A DNA stretch of 64,000 nt from Flavobacteriaceae bacterium (GTDB taxonomy: Bacteria; Bacteroidota; Bacteroidia; Flavobacteriales; Flavobacteriaceae), in the NCBI GenBank assembly GCA_027082925.1, contig JALWTD010000017.1:62001-126000 (forward strand), given 5' to 3'. Position numbers and translations under genes: made by a program. A model generated the notes under the pieces. That model was not told where the DNA came from and made no database searches. It worked only from the letters and a program-made list of their open reading frames with translations. Each line of letters starts with the position of its first letter. Positions within the stretch are counted from its first letter, which is position 1. Below, one piece after another: positions 55,431 to 63,777 of this stretch.

Positions 55431-55949
55431 TTATTTGCGCATAAAGCTATCGTAATTAGCAAAAATTATTTTAAACCACGCTGTATAATTTTGAGGGTTT
55501 TTTGCAATATCTTTTCTAACATCTTGCATGTGCATCCATTTAAAATTTGCTACCTCTTCAGGGTTAATTACAGGGTTTTGGTTGTAATAACCAACCATAA
55601 TATGGTCTAATTCGTGTTCGGTTAACCCATTGTCAAAAGGCGCTTTATATATAAACCACGTAACCTCTTTTAAGTCGCAAACAAACCCCATTTCTTCTTC
55701 TAATCTTCGCTTTCCGGCTTCTATGTTAGACTCTCCATCGCGTTGATGACTACAACAAGTATTTGTCCATAACAACGGTGAATGATATTTGCTTGCAGCA
55801 CGTTGCTGTAATAAAAGTTCGTCCTTATTATTAAAAATAAAAACAGAAAAAGCACGGTGAAGCACAGCTTTCTCATGCGCTTCCATTTTTGGCATTAAGC
55901 CTACTTTTTCATCGTTTTCATTCACTAAAATTACTTGTTCTTCTGCCAT
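55431..55949 (-). CDS. idi: Isopentenyl-diphosphate delta-isomerase, type I
   Basis: This Nudix-fold enzyme interconverts IPP and DMAPP for isoprenoid synthesis. The 172 residues contain the catalytic cysteine in WTNTCCSHQRDGE, the Nudix-like RRLEEEMGF, and the catalytic glutamate in GLTEHELDHIMVG. ATG 55949 (MAEEQVILVNENDEKVG) is preferred over an upstream start at 55967 because it matches the family's N-terminus. It is divergent from prfC with about 110 bases between. Confidence 0.94.
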   Translation of the reverse strand: MAEEQVILVNENDEKVGLMPKMEAHEKAVLHRAFSVFIFNNKDELLLQQRAASKYHSPLLWTNTCCSHQRDGESNIEAGKRRLEEEMGFVCDLKEVTWFIYKAPFDNGLTEHELDHIMVGYYNQNPVINPEEVANFKWMHMQDVRKDIAKNPQNYTAWFKIIFANYDSFMRK

Positions 55950-56014
55950 ATTGTAAAATAAAAACAAATTTACAATTTTTAAAAATAGGAATTTAGATAT
56001 CTTCTAATTTCTAA

Positions 56015-56045
56015 TTGCCAAATCGTCTATTTAGCCATATATTTG
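56015..56045 (+). promoter_or_regulatory. Bacteroidota-type promoter of prfC
   Basis: TTG at 56015-56017 and TATATTTG at 56038-56045 are separated by 20 bases, a good -33/-7 match. The ATG at 56064 lies 18 bases further, and a TTG start at 56043 would lie inside the -7 element. Confidence 0.7.
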
Positions 56046-56063
56046 CCACTCAAATTTTTATTG

Positions 56064-57650
56064 ATGGCTTTTTTAGAAGAAATAGAACGCAGACGTACCT
56101 TTGGAATTATCTCACATCCTGATGCGGGTAAAACAACTTTAACCGAAAAATTACTCCTTTTTGGTGGAGCCATACAAGAAGCAGGAGCTGTTAAAAGTAA
56201 CAAAGTGAAAAAAGGAGCTACCTCAGACTTTATGGAGATTGAGCGGCAGCGTGGAATCTCTGTAGCAACCTCGGTATTAGCCTTTATTTATAAGGACAAA
56301 AAAATTAATATTTTAGATACACCCGGACACAAAGATTTTGCTGAAGATACTTTTAGAACATTAACTGCTGTTGATAGTGTTATTGTGGTTATTGACGTAG
56401 CTAAAGGCGTTGAGGAACAAACCGAAAAATTAGTAGAGGTTTGTAGAATGCGTAATACACCTATGATTGTTTTTATCAATAAATTAGATAGAGAAGGTAA
56501 AGATGCTTTTGATTTATTAGATGAAGTTGAACAAAAATTAGGACTCAAAGTAACACCTTTAAGTTTTCCTATTGGAATGGGATACGATTTTAAAGGGATT
56601 TACAATATTTATGATAAAAAACTTAATATTTTTTCGGGAGAAAACAAACAAACAGTATCTGAAGGTGTAGAATTTACCGATATTTCGACTCCTGAATTAG
56701 ACCAAATTATTGGTGAAGATGCCGCAGCAAATTTACGAGAAGAAATGGAGTTGGTAGATGAAGTATATCCTAAATTCAACCAGAAAGAATATTTAGAAGG
56801 AAACCTTCAACCTGTATTTTTTGGATCGGCGCTAAACAATTTTGGTGTTAAAGAACTCCTCGACTGTTTTATTGAAATAGCTCCTCCTCCTCAACCTAAA
56901 ATGGCCGATACACGTTTGGTTGATGCTAAGGAAGATAAATTAACCGGATTTGTATTTAAGATTCATGCCAATATGGATCCAAACCACAGAAACCGATTGG
57001 CTTTTGTAAAAATAGTTTCAGGAACATTTAAAAGAAATATTCCATACCTACACGTTAGACTCAACAAAAAACTAAAATTTTCGAGTCCAAATGCTTTTTT
57101 TGCTGAAAAAAAGGAAATTATTGAAGAATCATTCCCCGGAGATATTGTAGGGTTACCCGATACAGGAAACTTTAAAATTGGAGATACTTTAACCGAAGGT
57201 GAAGTACTTCAGTTTAAAGGTGTGCCTAGTTTTTCTCCAGAGCATTTTAGGTATGTAAACAATGCCGATCCTTTAAAAGCTAAACAACTTTACAAAGGTT
57301 TAGATCAATTAATGGATGAAGGTGTTGCCCAGCTATTTACTTTAGATATGAATGGTAGAAAAGTAATTGGAACTGTTGGAGCACTTCAATACGAAGTAAT
57401 TCAGTACAGATTGGAACATGAATACGGAGCAAAATGTACGTACGAAAACTTAAACGTACACAAAGCTTGCTGGGTAGATCCTGAAGATGAGCGTAGCGAG
57501 GAATTTAAAGAGTTTAAACGTGTAAAACAACGTTATTTAGCTAAAGACAAGCAAGGTAAACTGGTGTTTTTAGCAGATTCTGCCTTTTCAATACAAATGA
57601 CACAGGATAAATACCCAACTGTAAAATTACACTTTACCAGCGAATTTTAA
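56064..57650 (+). CDS. prfC: Peptide chain release factor 3
   Basis: This translational GTPase removes RF1/RF2 from the ribosome after termination. The 528 residues begin [20 protein letters not shown], with P-loop [14 protein letters not shown], switch [22 protein letters not shown] and [15 protein letters not shown], and the RF3-specific C-terminal domain. ATG 56064 is chosen because the frame's earlier TTG lies in the promoter. It stands alone, convergent with the porin gene nine bases away. Confidence 0.96.
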   Translation: MAFLEEIERRRTFGIISHPDAGKTTLTEKLLLFGGAIQEAGAVKSNKVKKGATSDFMEIERQRGISVATSVLAFIYKDKKINILDTPGHKDFAEDTFRTLTAVDSVIVVIDVAKGVEEQTEKLVEVCRMRNTPMIVFINKLDREGKDAFDLLDEVEQKLGLKVTPLSFPIGMGYDFKGIYNIYDKKLNIFSGENKQTVSEGVEFTDISTPELDQIIGEDAAANLREEMELVDEVYPKFNQKEYLEGNLQPVFFGSALNNFGVKELLDCFIEIAPPPQPKMADTRLVDAKEDKLTGFVFKIHANMDPNHRNRLAFVKIVSGTFKRNIPYLHVRLNKKLKFSSPNAFFAEKKEIIEESFPGDIVGLPDTGNFKIGDTLTEGEVLQFKGVPSFSPEHFRYVNNADPLKAKQLYKGLDQLMDEGVAQLFTLDMNGRKVIGTVGALQYEVIQYRLEHEYGAKCTYENLNVHKACWVDPEDERSEEFKEFKRVKQRYLAKDKQGKLVFLADSAFSIQMTQDKYPTVKLHFTSEF

Positions 57651-57659
57651 ATGCCGGTA

Positions 57660-58826
57660 CTAAAAATTGAGCTGACAACGAATTAAATGTCCTGTTAATT
57701 TTCCGTCAATTGTATTTCCGTCATCGGTATGTGAAAAATTATACATGACTCTTACATGCGATGTTAAATACCAGTTTAGTCCAATCGTAAAAATATTAAC
57801 ATCGCTCGGTAATCCAGCATTGTCAGGTACTGCTAAAATAGCATCTGAAGCTTTCATACTTGAATATCTAAGCAATACTTCAATAGCTCCAATACCTTTA
57901 TTGTCTATGTCTTTTTTAGGTTTTACTCTTGCAAAAGCAGCGTGTTTATAAGGTCTATGTTCTCCTGTAATAAAATAACTTGCTAATGCATAATAGCTTT
58001 TCATACTATAATCTAAACTTGCAGCATCATAGGTTTGCGATTTATATTCACTTTGAACCGAAAAAGAACCAAAAGTAGTTCCTAGCTCTACTCCTGTTTC
58101 CGTTCTTCTTCCTGCATCTGGAATAACGTAGTGGTATTTAGCTCCTAAGTGATTTTCAGGTCTAAATTTTAAATCGGTATTATTAGGTCTGTTCGCAAAG
58201 TTAACACCAATGTGTATTAACTGATTTTTCTCTTTATTAGTTAAAAGAACATGTGTTGCTCTCGCAATAAAGTTACTTCCGGTTTCTAAATTTGCATCAA
58301 AAAAACCTTCGCTGTTAAGACCATTGTTTGTTACAGCCATTTGCAGTGTGGTTGTACCTTTAAAAAGTCCGAAATTTTCATAATGAAATCCAGATCCCCA
58401 TCTAAAATTTTGCAAAGATGTTAACATTGCTCTTTCAAAAAACGGCATATACTTACTACTAGTCATCATATCTAAGCCTGTTGGTTCAGCAATACTACCA
58501 ACTGCAAAATTTCCATATTTTTTGGATACGTATTTAATATACACATCTCTAAAACCTAAACTTGCGTGAGCAAAATCAACTTCAACTTTGTATTTAATAC
58601 TTGGCGATACTTTACCTGCTACAGAAAAGTGTACACGTCTAAATTCATTTTCGTTAAATTGGTTTGGGTCATTCTCGCGCTTCAAGAACTCGAAATCGTA
58701 CTGGATACGTCCGTTAATTTTCATATCCGCTAAAATGGTGTTTACAATAGTTTCTTGAGCTACAATGTTGTGAGCGTTTAAAATTAACAAACACAGGCTT
58801 AAAATAATAAGAGCTGTTTTATTCAT
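57660..58826 (-). CDS. OprP/OprO-type outer-membrane porin
   Basis: The 388-residue protein has a signal peptide (1-23, ending IVAQ) and a porin-like beta barrel with many alternating aromatic strands: MKINGRIQYDFEFLKREN, SPSIKYKVEVDFAHASLG, VGSIAEPTGLDMMTSS and a C-terminal strand ending GHLIRCQLNF with terminal Phe, the outer-membrane insertion signal. It matches the phosphate-selective porin O/P family. Anion specificity is a family inference. No phosphate regulator or transporter gene is adjacent. Confidence 0.85.
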   Translation of the reverse strand: MNKTALIILSLCLLILNAHNIVAQETIVNTILADMKINGRIQYDFEFLKRENDPNQFNENEFRRVHFSVAGKVSPSIKYKVEVDFAHASLGFRDVYIKYVSKKYGNFAVGSIAEPTGLDMMTSSKYMPFFERAMLTSLQNFRWGSGFHYENFGLFKGTTTLQMAVTNNGLNSEGFFDANLETGSNFIARATHVLLTNKEKNQLIHIGVNFANRPNNTDLKFRPENHLGAKYHYVIPDAGRRTETGVELGTTFGSFSVQSEYKSQTYDAASLDYSMKSYYALASYFITGEHRPYKHAAFARVKPKKDIDNKGIGAIEVLLRYSSMKASDAILAVPDNAGLPSDVNIFTIGLNWYLTSHVRVMYNFSHTDDGNTIDGKLTGHLIRCQLNF

Positions 58827-58858
58827 CTTTTTAAGTATTGTATTAAACTAATTCCGTT

Positions 58859-59845
58859 TTATTCAGCGTCTAAAAATTGATGTTCATTCATCCAATCATC
58901 ATTAAACATTTTTCCTACGTATCTACTACCGTGATCGTGAAAAAGAACAACAACTACATCGTCTTTTTTAAAGTGTTGTTTGAGTTGTAAAATTCCTTTT
59001 ACTGCAGCTCCTGCAGAGTTTCCCACAAATATTCCTTCTTCTTTGGCAATTTTACGTGTATAAACCGCTGCATCTTTATCGGTTACTTTGGTAAAACCAT
59101 CAATAACGCTAAAGTCTACATTTTTTGGTAAAATATCTTCTCCAATTCCTTCGGTAATGTATGGGTAAATTTCATTTTCATCAAAAATTCCGGTTTCGTG
59201 GTATTTTTTAAACACCGATCCGTAAGTATCTATTCCCCATATTTTTATATTCGGATTTTTTTCTTTCAAATATTTACCTACACCCGATATGGTTCCTCCG
59301 GTGCCAACACCTACAACAAAATGTGTGATTTTACCTTCGGTTTGTTCCCATATTTCAGGAGCTGTTTGCTCGTAATGTGCCAATGCATTTGAAGGGTTAT
59401 CGTACTGGTTTACATACCAAGAATTAGGTGTTTCTTTAGCCAATCGTTTTGATACCGAGTAATACGAACGAGGATCATCTGGCTCTACATTGGTAGGGCA
59501 AACAACAACCTCTACTCCTACTGCTCTCAAAATATCCATTTTTTCTTTAGACTGCTTATCGCTAATTACGCAAATTACTTTATAGCCTTTAACAATAGCT
59601 CCCAGTGCCAAGCCCATTCCGGTATTTCCTGAAGTTCCTTCAATAATGGTACCTCCCGGTTTTAACAATCCTTGCGCCTCTGCATCTTCAATCATTTTAA
59701 CCGCCATACGGTCTTTTACAGAATTTCCCGGATTAAATGTTTCTACCTTTGCCAACACCAAAGCTTCAACCCCTTCAACCACTTTATTTAACTTTACCAA
59801 AGGAGTGTTACCTATGGTTTCTAATATATTTTTTGCGTATTTCAT
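58859..59845 (-). CDS. Cystathionine beta-synthase-type PLP enzyme (catalytic domain only)
   Basis: The 328-residue fold-type-II enzyme has the PLP lysine in NPGNSVKDRMAVKM, phosphate loop EGTSGNTGMGLAL and VGTGGTISGVGKYL. Between these, DPRSYYSVSKRLAKETPNSW and QYDNPSNALAHYEQTAPEIW look more like cystathionine beta-synthase than the CysK cysteine synthase, but no CBS regulatory pair is attached. It would join serine and homocysteine, or make cysteine. It follows nothing obvious in the same pathway. The start is ATG 59845. Confidence 0.85.
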   Translation of the reverse strand: MKYAKNILETIGNTPLVKLNKVVEGVEALVLAKVETFNPGNSVKDRMAVKMIEDAEAQGLLKPGGTIIEGTSGNTGMGLALGAIVKGYKVICVISDKQSKEKMDILRAVGVEVVVCPTNVEPDDPRSYYSVSKRLAKETPNSWYVNQYDNPSNALAHYEQTAPEIWEQTEGKITHFVVGVGTGGTISGVGKYLKEKNPNIKIWGIDTYGSVFKKYHETGIFDENEIYPYITEGIGEDILPKNVDFSVIDGFTKVTDKDAAVYTRKIAKEEGIFVGNSAGAAVKGILQLKQHFKKDDVVVVLFHDHGSRYVGKMFNDDWMNEHQFLDAE

Positions 59846-59914
59846 ATGTTTCTATTGAGGTTGCAAAATTAAGTATTTATACGTTTCTAAAAAGCTTTTA
59901 GCCCTATAAATTAT

Positions 59915-61153
59915 TTACTCAAACTTAATAGCCTTAACAGGTGTTATTTTTGAAACGATGAGTGTTGGTATTAATAACATAAACAAACACAATAATAATG
60001 TACCTATATTTAACAGTAATACTTGATTTATAGTTATGTAAACCGGTGCTTTAGTTACGTAATAGGTCTCCGGATTAAGGGTAATAACACCTCCATATTT
60101 TTGTAGTAACAACAAAAGAATTCCTATTGTATTTCCCCAAAATAGTCCTTTTAATATTAAGTATCCGGCATTGTATAAAAATATTTTACGAATGCTTTTA
60201 TTGGTACCTCCTAGTGCTTTTAAAATTCCTATCATTTGTGTTCTTTCCAAAATAAGTACCAACAAAGCTGTAATCATATTTATTCCTGCTACCAAAATCA
60301 TAATAAAAATAATAACCAGTATGTTTGTATCAAAAAGGCCAATCCATTCAAAAATAGCCGGATATTTTTCTTTAATACTTTGCGCGTTTAATGTTGAAGG
60401 TGTTTGTTCGTAAATTTCAATACTTTTTTGATTAATTTCATCAAAATTATTCAAAATTACTTCAAAACCACCTACTTGAGTAGCTGTCCAGCGGTTCATT
60501 TTTTGAATATGTCGAATATCTGCCAGTACGTAATTTTTATCAAAATCTTGAAATCCCGAATTGTAAATACCAACTATTTTAACCACGCGAATCCAAGGTG
60601 CTTTTGACGGACTTTCCTTTACAAAAAGGACATTAAACTCATCACCTAATTTCAATTTCATTCTGTTGGCAATTTCTCTAGATATTAACACTTCTTCTGA
60701 AGCCTTCTCTGTAGTAAAGTTTGGCAATTTGCCCTCAACTAAATACTCTTTAAAAAAAGTCCAATCGTAATCAGATGCCAATCCTTTAAAAATAATACCT
60801 TCAAAATCGGTTTCAGTTCTAATAATTCCGGCTTTTGTAGCAAATACTTGTACATTTTTTACTCCTTTAACCGATTTAAAATCTGGATAAAAACCTTGTT
60901 GAATGCTTATAGGTGTAAGCGTAATTTCTGAATTGTTATTATCAAAATTTGTAATTTGAATATGCCCGTTAAAACCCGATAGTTTTTCTCTAATTTTTTG
61001 TTGAAGTCCTAAACCGGTAGCAATAGCAATTAGCATAATTATCATTCCCAAAGCAATAGCTATAATTGCAATTTTTATTATTGGAGATGATATACTACTT
61101 TTATACGTTTTAGCAGCAATAATACGTTTTGCTATAAATAACTCGTAATTCAA
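59915..61153 (-). CDS. LolC/LolE-type ABC transporter permease (FtsX/MacB fold)
   Basis: The 412-residue permease has a helix near 21-50, a large periplasmic domain and three helices in the last 140 residues. It begins NYELFIAKRIIAAKTYKSSI, the LolC/E N-terminus, and has MIGILKALGGTNKSIRKIFL near 295-315. It should work with a LolD ATPase, for instance the one at 31296, to release lipoproteins. The start is a TTG at 61153, as ATG is absent. It is divergent from the NamZ-like gene by only nine bases. Confidence 0.9.
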   Translation of the reverse strand: MNYELFIAKRIIAAKTYKSSISSPIIKIAIIAIALGMIIMLIAIATGLGLQQKIREKLSGFNGHIQITNFDNNNSEITLTPISIQQGFYPDFKSVKGVKNVQVFATKAGIIRTETDFEGIIFKGLASDYDWTFFKEYLVEGKLPNFTTEKASEEVLISREIANRMKLKLGDEFNVLFVKESPSKAPWIRVVKIVGIYNSGFQDFDKNYVLADIRHIQKMNRWTATQVGGFEVILNNFDEINQKSIEIYEQTPSTLNAQSIKEKYPAIFEWIGLFDTNILVIIFIMILVAGINMITALLVLILERTQMIGILKALGGTNKSIRKIFLYNAGYLILKGLFWGNTIGILLLLLQKYGGVITLNPETYYVTKAPVYITINQVLLLNIGTLLLCLFMLLIPTLIVSKITPVKAIKFE

Positions 61154-61162
61154 TTTTATAAA

Positions 61163-62395
61163 ATGATTTCTATGCAGGTCAAAAATACATATTTCTTCTT
61201 GGTTTTTCTGATGTTTTTAAGTTTCATTTCTTGTCATGATTCTAAAAAAGAAAAATTAACTCTTTTTTCAACGCACAAAACAACAGCTACTTCAGAAGAA
61301 ATTTATACCGGAGCACAACAAACAGCCTTGTATGTACCTCTGTTAAAAAACAAAAAAGTAGCTATTGTTGCCAATCAAACCAGTGTTATTTTTAAAAACC
61401 AACAACAGTACACTCATTTGGTAGATTCGCTTATTAAACGCAAAGTTACTATTGTAAAAGTTTTTTCTCCTGAACACGGGTTTAGAGGTAAAGCCGATGC
61501 CAGTGAAAAGGTAGCCGACGGTATTGATGTAAAAACAGGACTGTCTATTGTTTCGCTATATGGCAAAAATAAAAAGCCTACACCAGCCCAATTACAAGGT
61601 ATTGATGTGGTTGTTTTTGACATTCAAGATGTTGGGGTACGATTTTACACATACATATCTACACTTCATTACGTATTAGAAGCCTGTACCGAAAATAACA
61701 TTCCGGTAATTGTATTAGACAGACCTAATCCTAACGGACACTACGTAGATGGTCCTACGTTACAACCAAAATATAAAACGTTTGTTGGAATGCACCCTGT
61801 ACCATTGGTGTACGGAATGACCATTGGCGAATATGCAAAAATGATTGTTGGTGAAAAGTGGATTGCTAATAGTGAAAAAAGTAAATTAACAATTATTCCA
61901 TTAAAAAATTACACACATCAAAGCACGTACAATTTACCTATTAGACCTTCTCCAAATTTACCAAACAGAAAAGCCATTAACCTATACCCAAGTTTAGGTT
62001 TTTTTGAAGGAACTACCATAAATGCCGGAAGAGGCACCGAAATGCAATTTCAAGTTTACGGTGCTCCTTTTTTCCCGAAAAGCGACTTTACTTATACACC
62101 TAAAGCTAACTTTGGCGCAAAATATCCAAAACACAAAGGAACACTCTGTTACGGTGTAGATTTAAGAAATACGCAACCACTTTATGCTGTTACCGCAGCA
62201 TACCTAATAGATGCGTATAAAAAAACACCCAAAACACAATCGTTTTTTGGAAAAACATTTACAGCACATGCCGGAAATACCGATTTAGAAACCCAAATTA
62301 AAAACGGAATCTCTGCAAAACAAATTCACCAATCGTGGCAACCCGAAGTTGAAAAATTTAAAAAAATAAGAGCTAAGTATTTGTTGTATGAGTAG
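61163..62395 (+). CDS. DUF1343/NamZ-type exo-beta-N-acetylmuramidase, lipoprotein
   Basis: The 410-residue protein has a signal peptide with lipobox FISC (Cys24), so it is a lipoprotein. The DUF1343 core is visible: KKVAIVANQTSVIFKNQ, VFSPEHGFRGKADASEK, DVVVFDIQDVGVRFYTY, IPVIVLDRPNPNGHYVDGP and SLGFFEGTTINAGRGTEM. NamZ of Bacillus and Tannerella removes terminal MurNAc from peptidoglycan fragments (GH171), so this likely recycles cell wall. ATG 61163 or 61172 may be used. It is divergent from the LolC/E gene, and cas1 follows. Confidence 0.88.
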   Translation: MISMQVKNTYFFLVFLMFLSFISCHDSKKEKLTLFSTHKTTATSEEIYTGAQQTALYVPLLKNKKVAIVANQTSVIFKNQQQYTHLVDSLIKRKVTIVKVFSPEHGFRGKADASEKVADGIDVKTGLSIVSLYGKNKKPTPAQLQGIDVVVFDIQDVGVRFYTYISTLHYVLEACTENNIPVIVLDRPNPNGHYVDGPTLQPKYKTFVGMHPVPLVYGMTIGEYAKMIVGEKWIANSEKSKLTIIPLKNYTHQSTYNLPIRPSPNLPNRKAINLYPSLGFFEGTTINAGRGTEMQFQVYGAPFFPKSDFTYTPKANFGAKYPKHKGTLCYGVDLRNTQPLYAVTAAYLIDAYKKTPKTQSFFGKTFTAHAGNTDLETQIKNGISAKQIHQSWQPEVEKFKKIRAKYLLYE

Positions 62396-62468
62396 TAAAC
62401 ACATTAAAAATTAGATTGTTAAAATAGTTGTTTTTTTCTAATTTGTAGCTTTAATTAAATTTTAAGCT
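62396..62468 (+). promoter_or_regulatory. cas1-cas2 upstream region
   Basis: The 73-base AT-rich gap between the NamZ-like gene and cas1 holds TCTAATTTG, one base short of TAnnTTTG, and no tracrRNA-like anti-repeat of convincing quality. There is no room for cas9. A promoter here is probable. Confidence 0.4.
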
Positions 62469-63353
62469 ATGATTAAACGTACTCTTTTTTTTAGTAACAA
62501 AGCAAATTTAACTACAAAATTAGAACAGTTAGTTATTAAAACAGAAAACAGATTGGTTACTACCCCCATTGAAGACCTTGGGTTTGTAGTAATAGAACAC
62601 CCCGAAACGTACATATCTGTACCTACATTAGCCAAACTATCTGAAGCTAACGTAGCCGTAATTTTTTGCGACACAAAGCATATGCCTTGCAGTATGCTAT
62701 TAAATTTAAACAATCATCACATTCAACAAGAATTATTCTCATGTCAAATAAAATCATCTGTTCCATTAAAAAAACAACTCTGGCAACAAACAGTAAAAGC
62801 AAAAATTAAAAATCAAGCACATTTATTAAAACTACAAAATAAACCTTATAAAGTTTTAGATTATTACGAATCTAAAGTATTAAGTGGCGATACCGAAAAT
62901 ATGGAAGGTGTAGCAGCATCATTTTACTGGAAAAATATTTTTAATTTTAGCTTTAAACGTGAGCGTTACGGCTGTTACCCCAACCAGTTTTTAAATTATG
63001 GATACATTATTTTAAGAGCTGCCGTTGCAAGAGCCCTCTCCGGAAGCGGTTTATTAAGTACGCTAGGTATACACCATCACAACAAATACAATGCATTTTG
63101 TTTAGCAGATGATATTATGGAGCCATATAGACCATTGGTAGATGCTAAAGTAATTGAAATTATAAGTACGTATAATGATGAAGAACTTACAACAAACATA
63201 AAAGCTGAATTATTAAAAGTATTAACAGAAACTGTTTATTTTAAAGACTGTAAAAGCCCTTTAATGGTAGCGTTGAGTAAAACTACAAGTTCTTTACAAC
63301 AATGTTTTAGCGGAAGGGCAAAAAAAATAAACTATCCAAGATTATGGAACTAA
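62469..63353 (+). CDS. cas1: CRISPR-associated endonuclease Cas1 (type II-C like)
   Basis: Cas1 with Cas2 integrates new spacers into the array. The 294 residues match the Bacteroidota type II form: MIKRTLFFSNKANLTTKLEQ, catalytic Glu146 in TENMEGVAASFYWKN, a histidine cluster at 202-204 in LGIHHHNKYNAF, and DDIMEPYRPLVD with Asp and Glu at 214-218. All the metal residues are present, so the gene looks intact. It overlaps cas2 by ten bases. Cas9 is absent upstream. Confidence 0.95.
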   Translation: MIKRTLFFSNKANLTTKLEQLVIKTENRLVTTPIEDLGFVVIEHPETYISVPTLAKLSEANVAVIFCDTKHMPCSMLLNLNNHHIQQELFSCQIKSSVPLKKQLWQQTVKAKIKNQAHLLKLQNKPYKVLDYYESKVLSGDTENMEGVAASFYWKNIFNFSFKRERYGCYPNQFLNYGYIILRAAVARALSGSGLLSTLGIHHHNKYNAFCLADDIMEPYRPLVDAKVIEIISTYNDEELTTNIKAELLKVLTETVYFKDCKSPLMVALSKTTSSLQQCFSGRAKKINYPRLWN

Positions 63354-63673
63354 ATGCCTATAGAGTTATGTGGTTATTTGTATTTTTTGACCTACCTACG
63401 GAAACTAAAAAAGACCGTAGAAACGCCAGCCAATTTAGAAAAAACCTTATTAAAGATGGTTTTACTATGATGCAATACTCTGTTTATATAAGACATTGCG
63501 CAAGTAGTGAAAGTGCCGATGTACACGAAAAAAGGGTTTTTCATTTATTACCACCTTTGGGTAAGGTTAGTATTTTAAGAATAACAGATAAACAGTTTGG
63601 AAACATTTTAAATTTTTGGGGGAAATTTGAAGCTCCTAAAGAGCCTCAACCTACACAATTAGAATTATTTTAA
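63344..63673 (+). CDS. cas2: CRISPR-associated Cas2 (type II-C like)
   Basis: The 109-residue small ferredoxin-fold protein has the Cas2 core VMWLFVFFDLPTETKKDR followed by FRKNLIKDGFTMMQYSVYIR and LPPLGKVSILRITDKQFG. It dimerises and bridges two Cas1 dimers. Start and length are typical. It starts within the cas1 end and is followed by a terminator, then the CRISPR array. The first repeat is 105 bases from its stop. Confidence 0.95.
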   Translation: MELNAYRVMWLFVFFDLPTETKKDRRNASQFRKNLIKDGFTMMQYSVYIRHCASSESADVHEKRVFHLLPPLGKVSILRITDKQFGNILNFWGKFEAPKEPQPTQLELF

Positions 63674-63679
63674 ACTAAA

Positions 63680-63726
63680 AAAATGCTCCAATTTTGTTGT
63701 AAAACATAAAAAAGGAGCATTTTTGA
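63680..63726 (+). terminator. Hairpin terminator between cas2 and the array, stronger on the minus strand
   Basis: AAAATGCTCC pairs with GGAGCATTTT around a loop of about 24 bases. The plus-strand T tract is five bases; the minus strand offers seven T after the stem. It can end both cas2 mRNA and array RNA coming from the right. Confidence 0.75.
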
Positions 63727-63736
63727 TAACGATATT
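63726..63736 (+). repeat. 11-base inverted copy of the CRISPR repeat end
   Basis: ATAACGATATT is the reverse complement of the first 11 bases of each plus-strand repeat (AATATCGTTAT). It lies 41 bases left of the first full repeat, in the opposite orientation. It may be a boundary remnant or form a hairpin in array RNA. Confidence 0.6.
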
Positions 63737-63777
63737 TTAATTTAAATAACTGATTACCAGAAGCTACCATAGCAACT

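Noticed and set aside
62425-62460. Segment upstream of cas1 that loosely matches the CRISPR repeat (TTCTAAT ... CTTTAATTAAA), a possible tracrRNA anti-repeat
   Set aside because: It needs a six-base insertion and lacks the CCACAAC part that should pair with the 5' end of the repeat. In such AT-rich DNA this is weak.
63712-63777. A further degenerate repeat plus 30-base spacer left of repeat 1
   Set aside because: The bases at 63712-63747 do not resemble the repeat in direct orientation beyond chance. Only the inverted 11-mer was kept.
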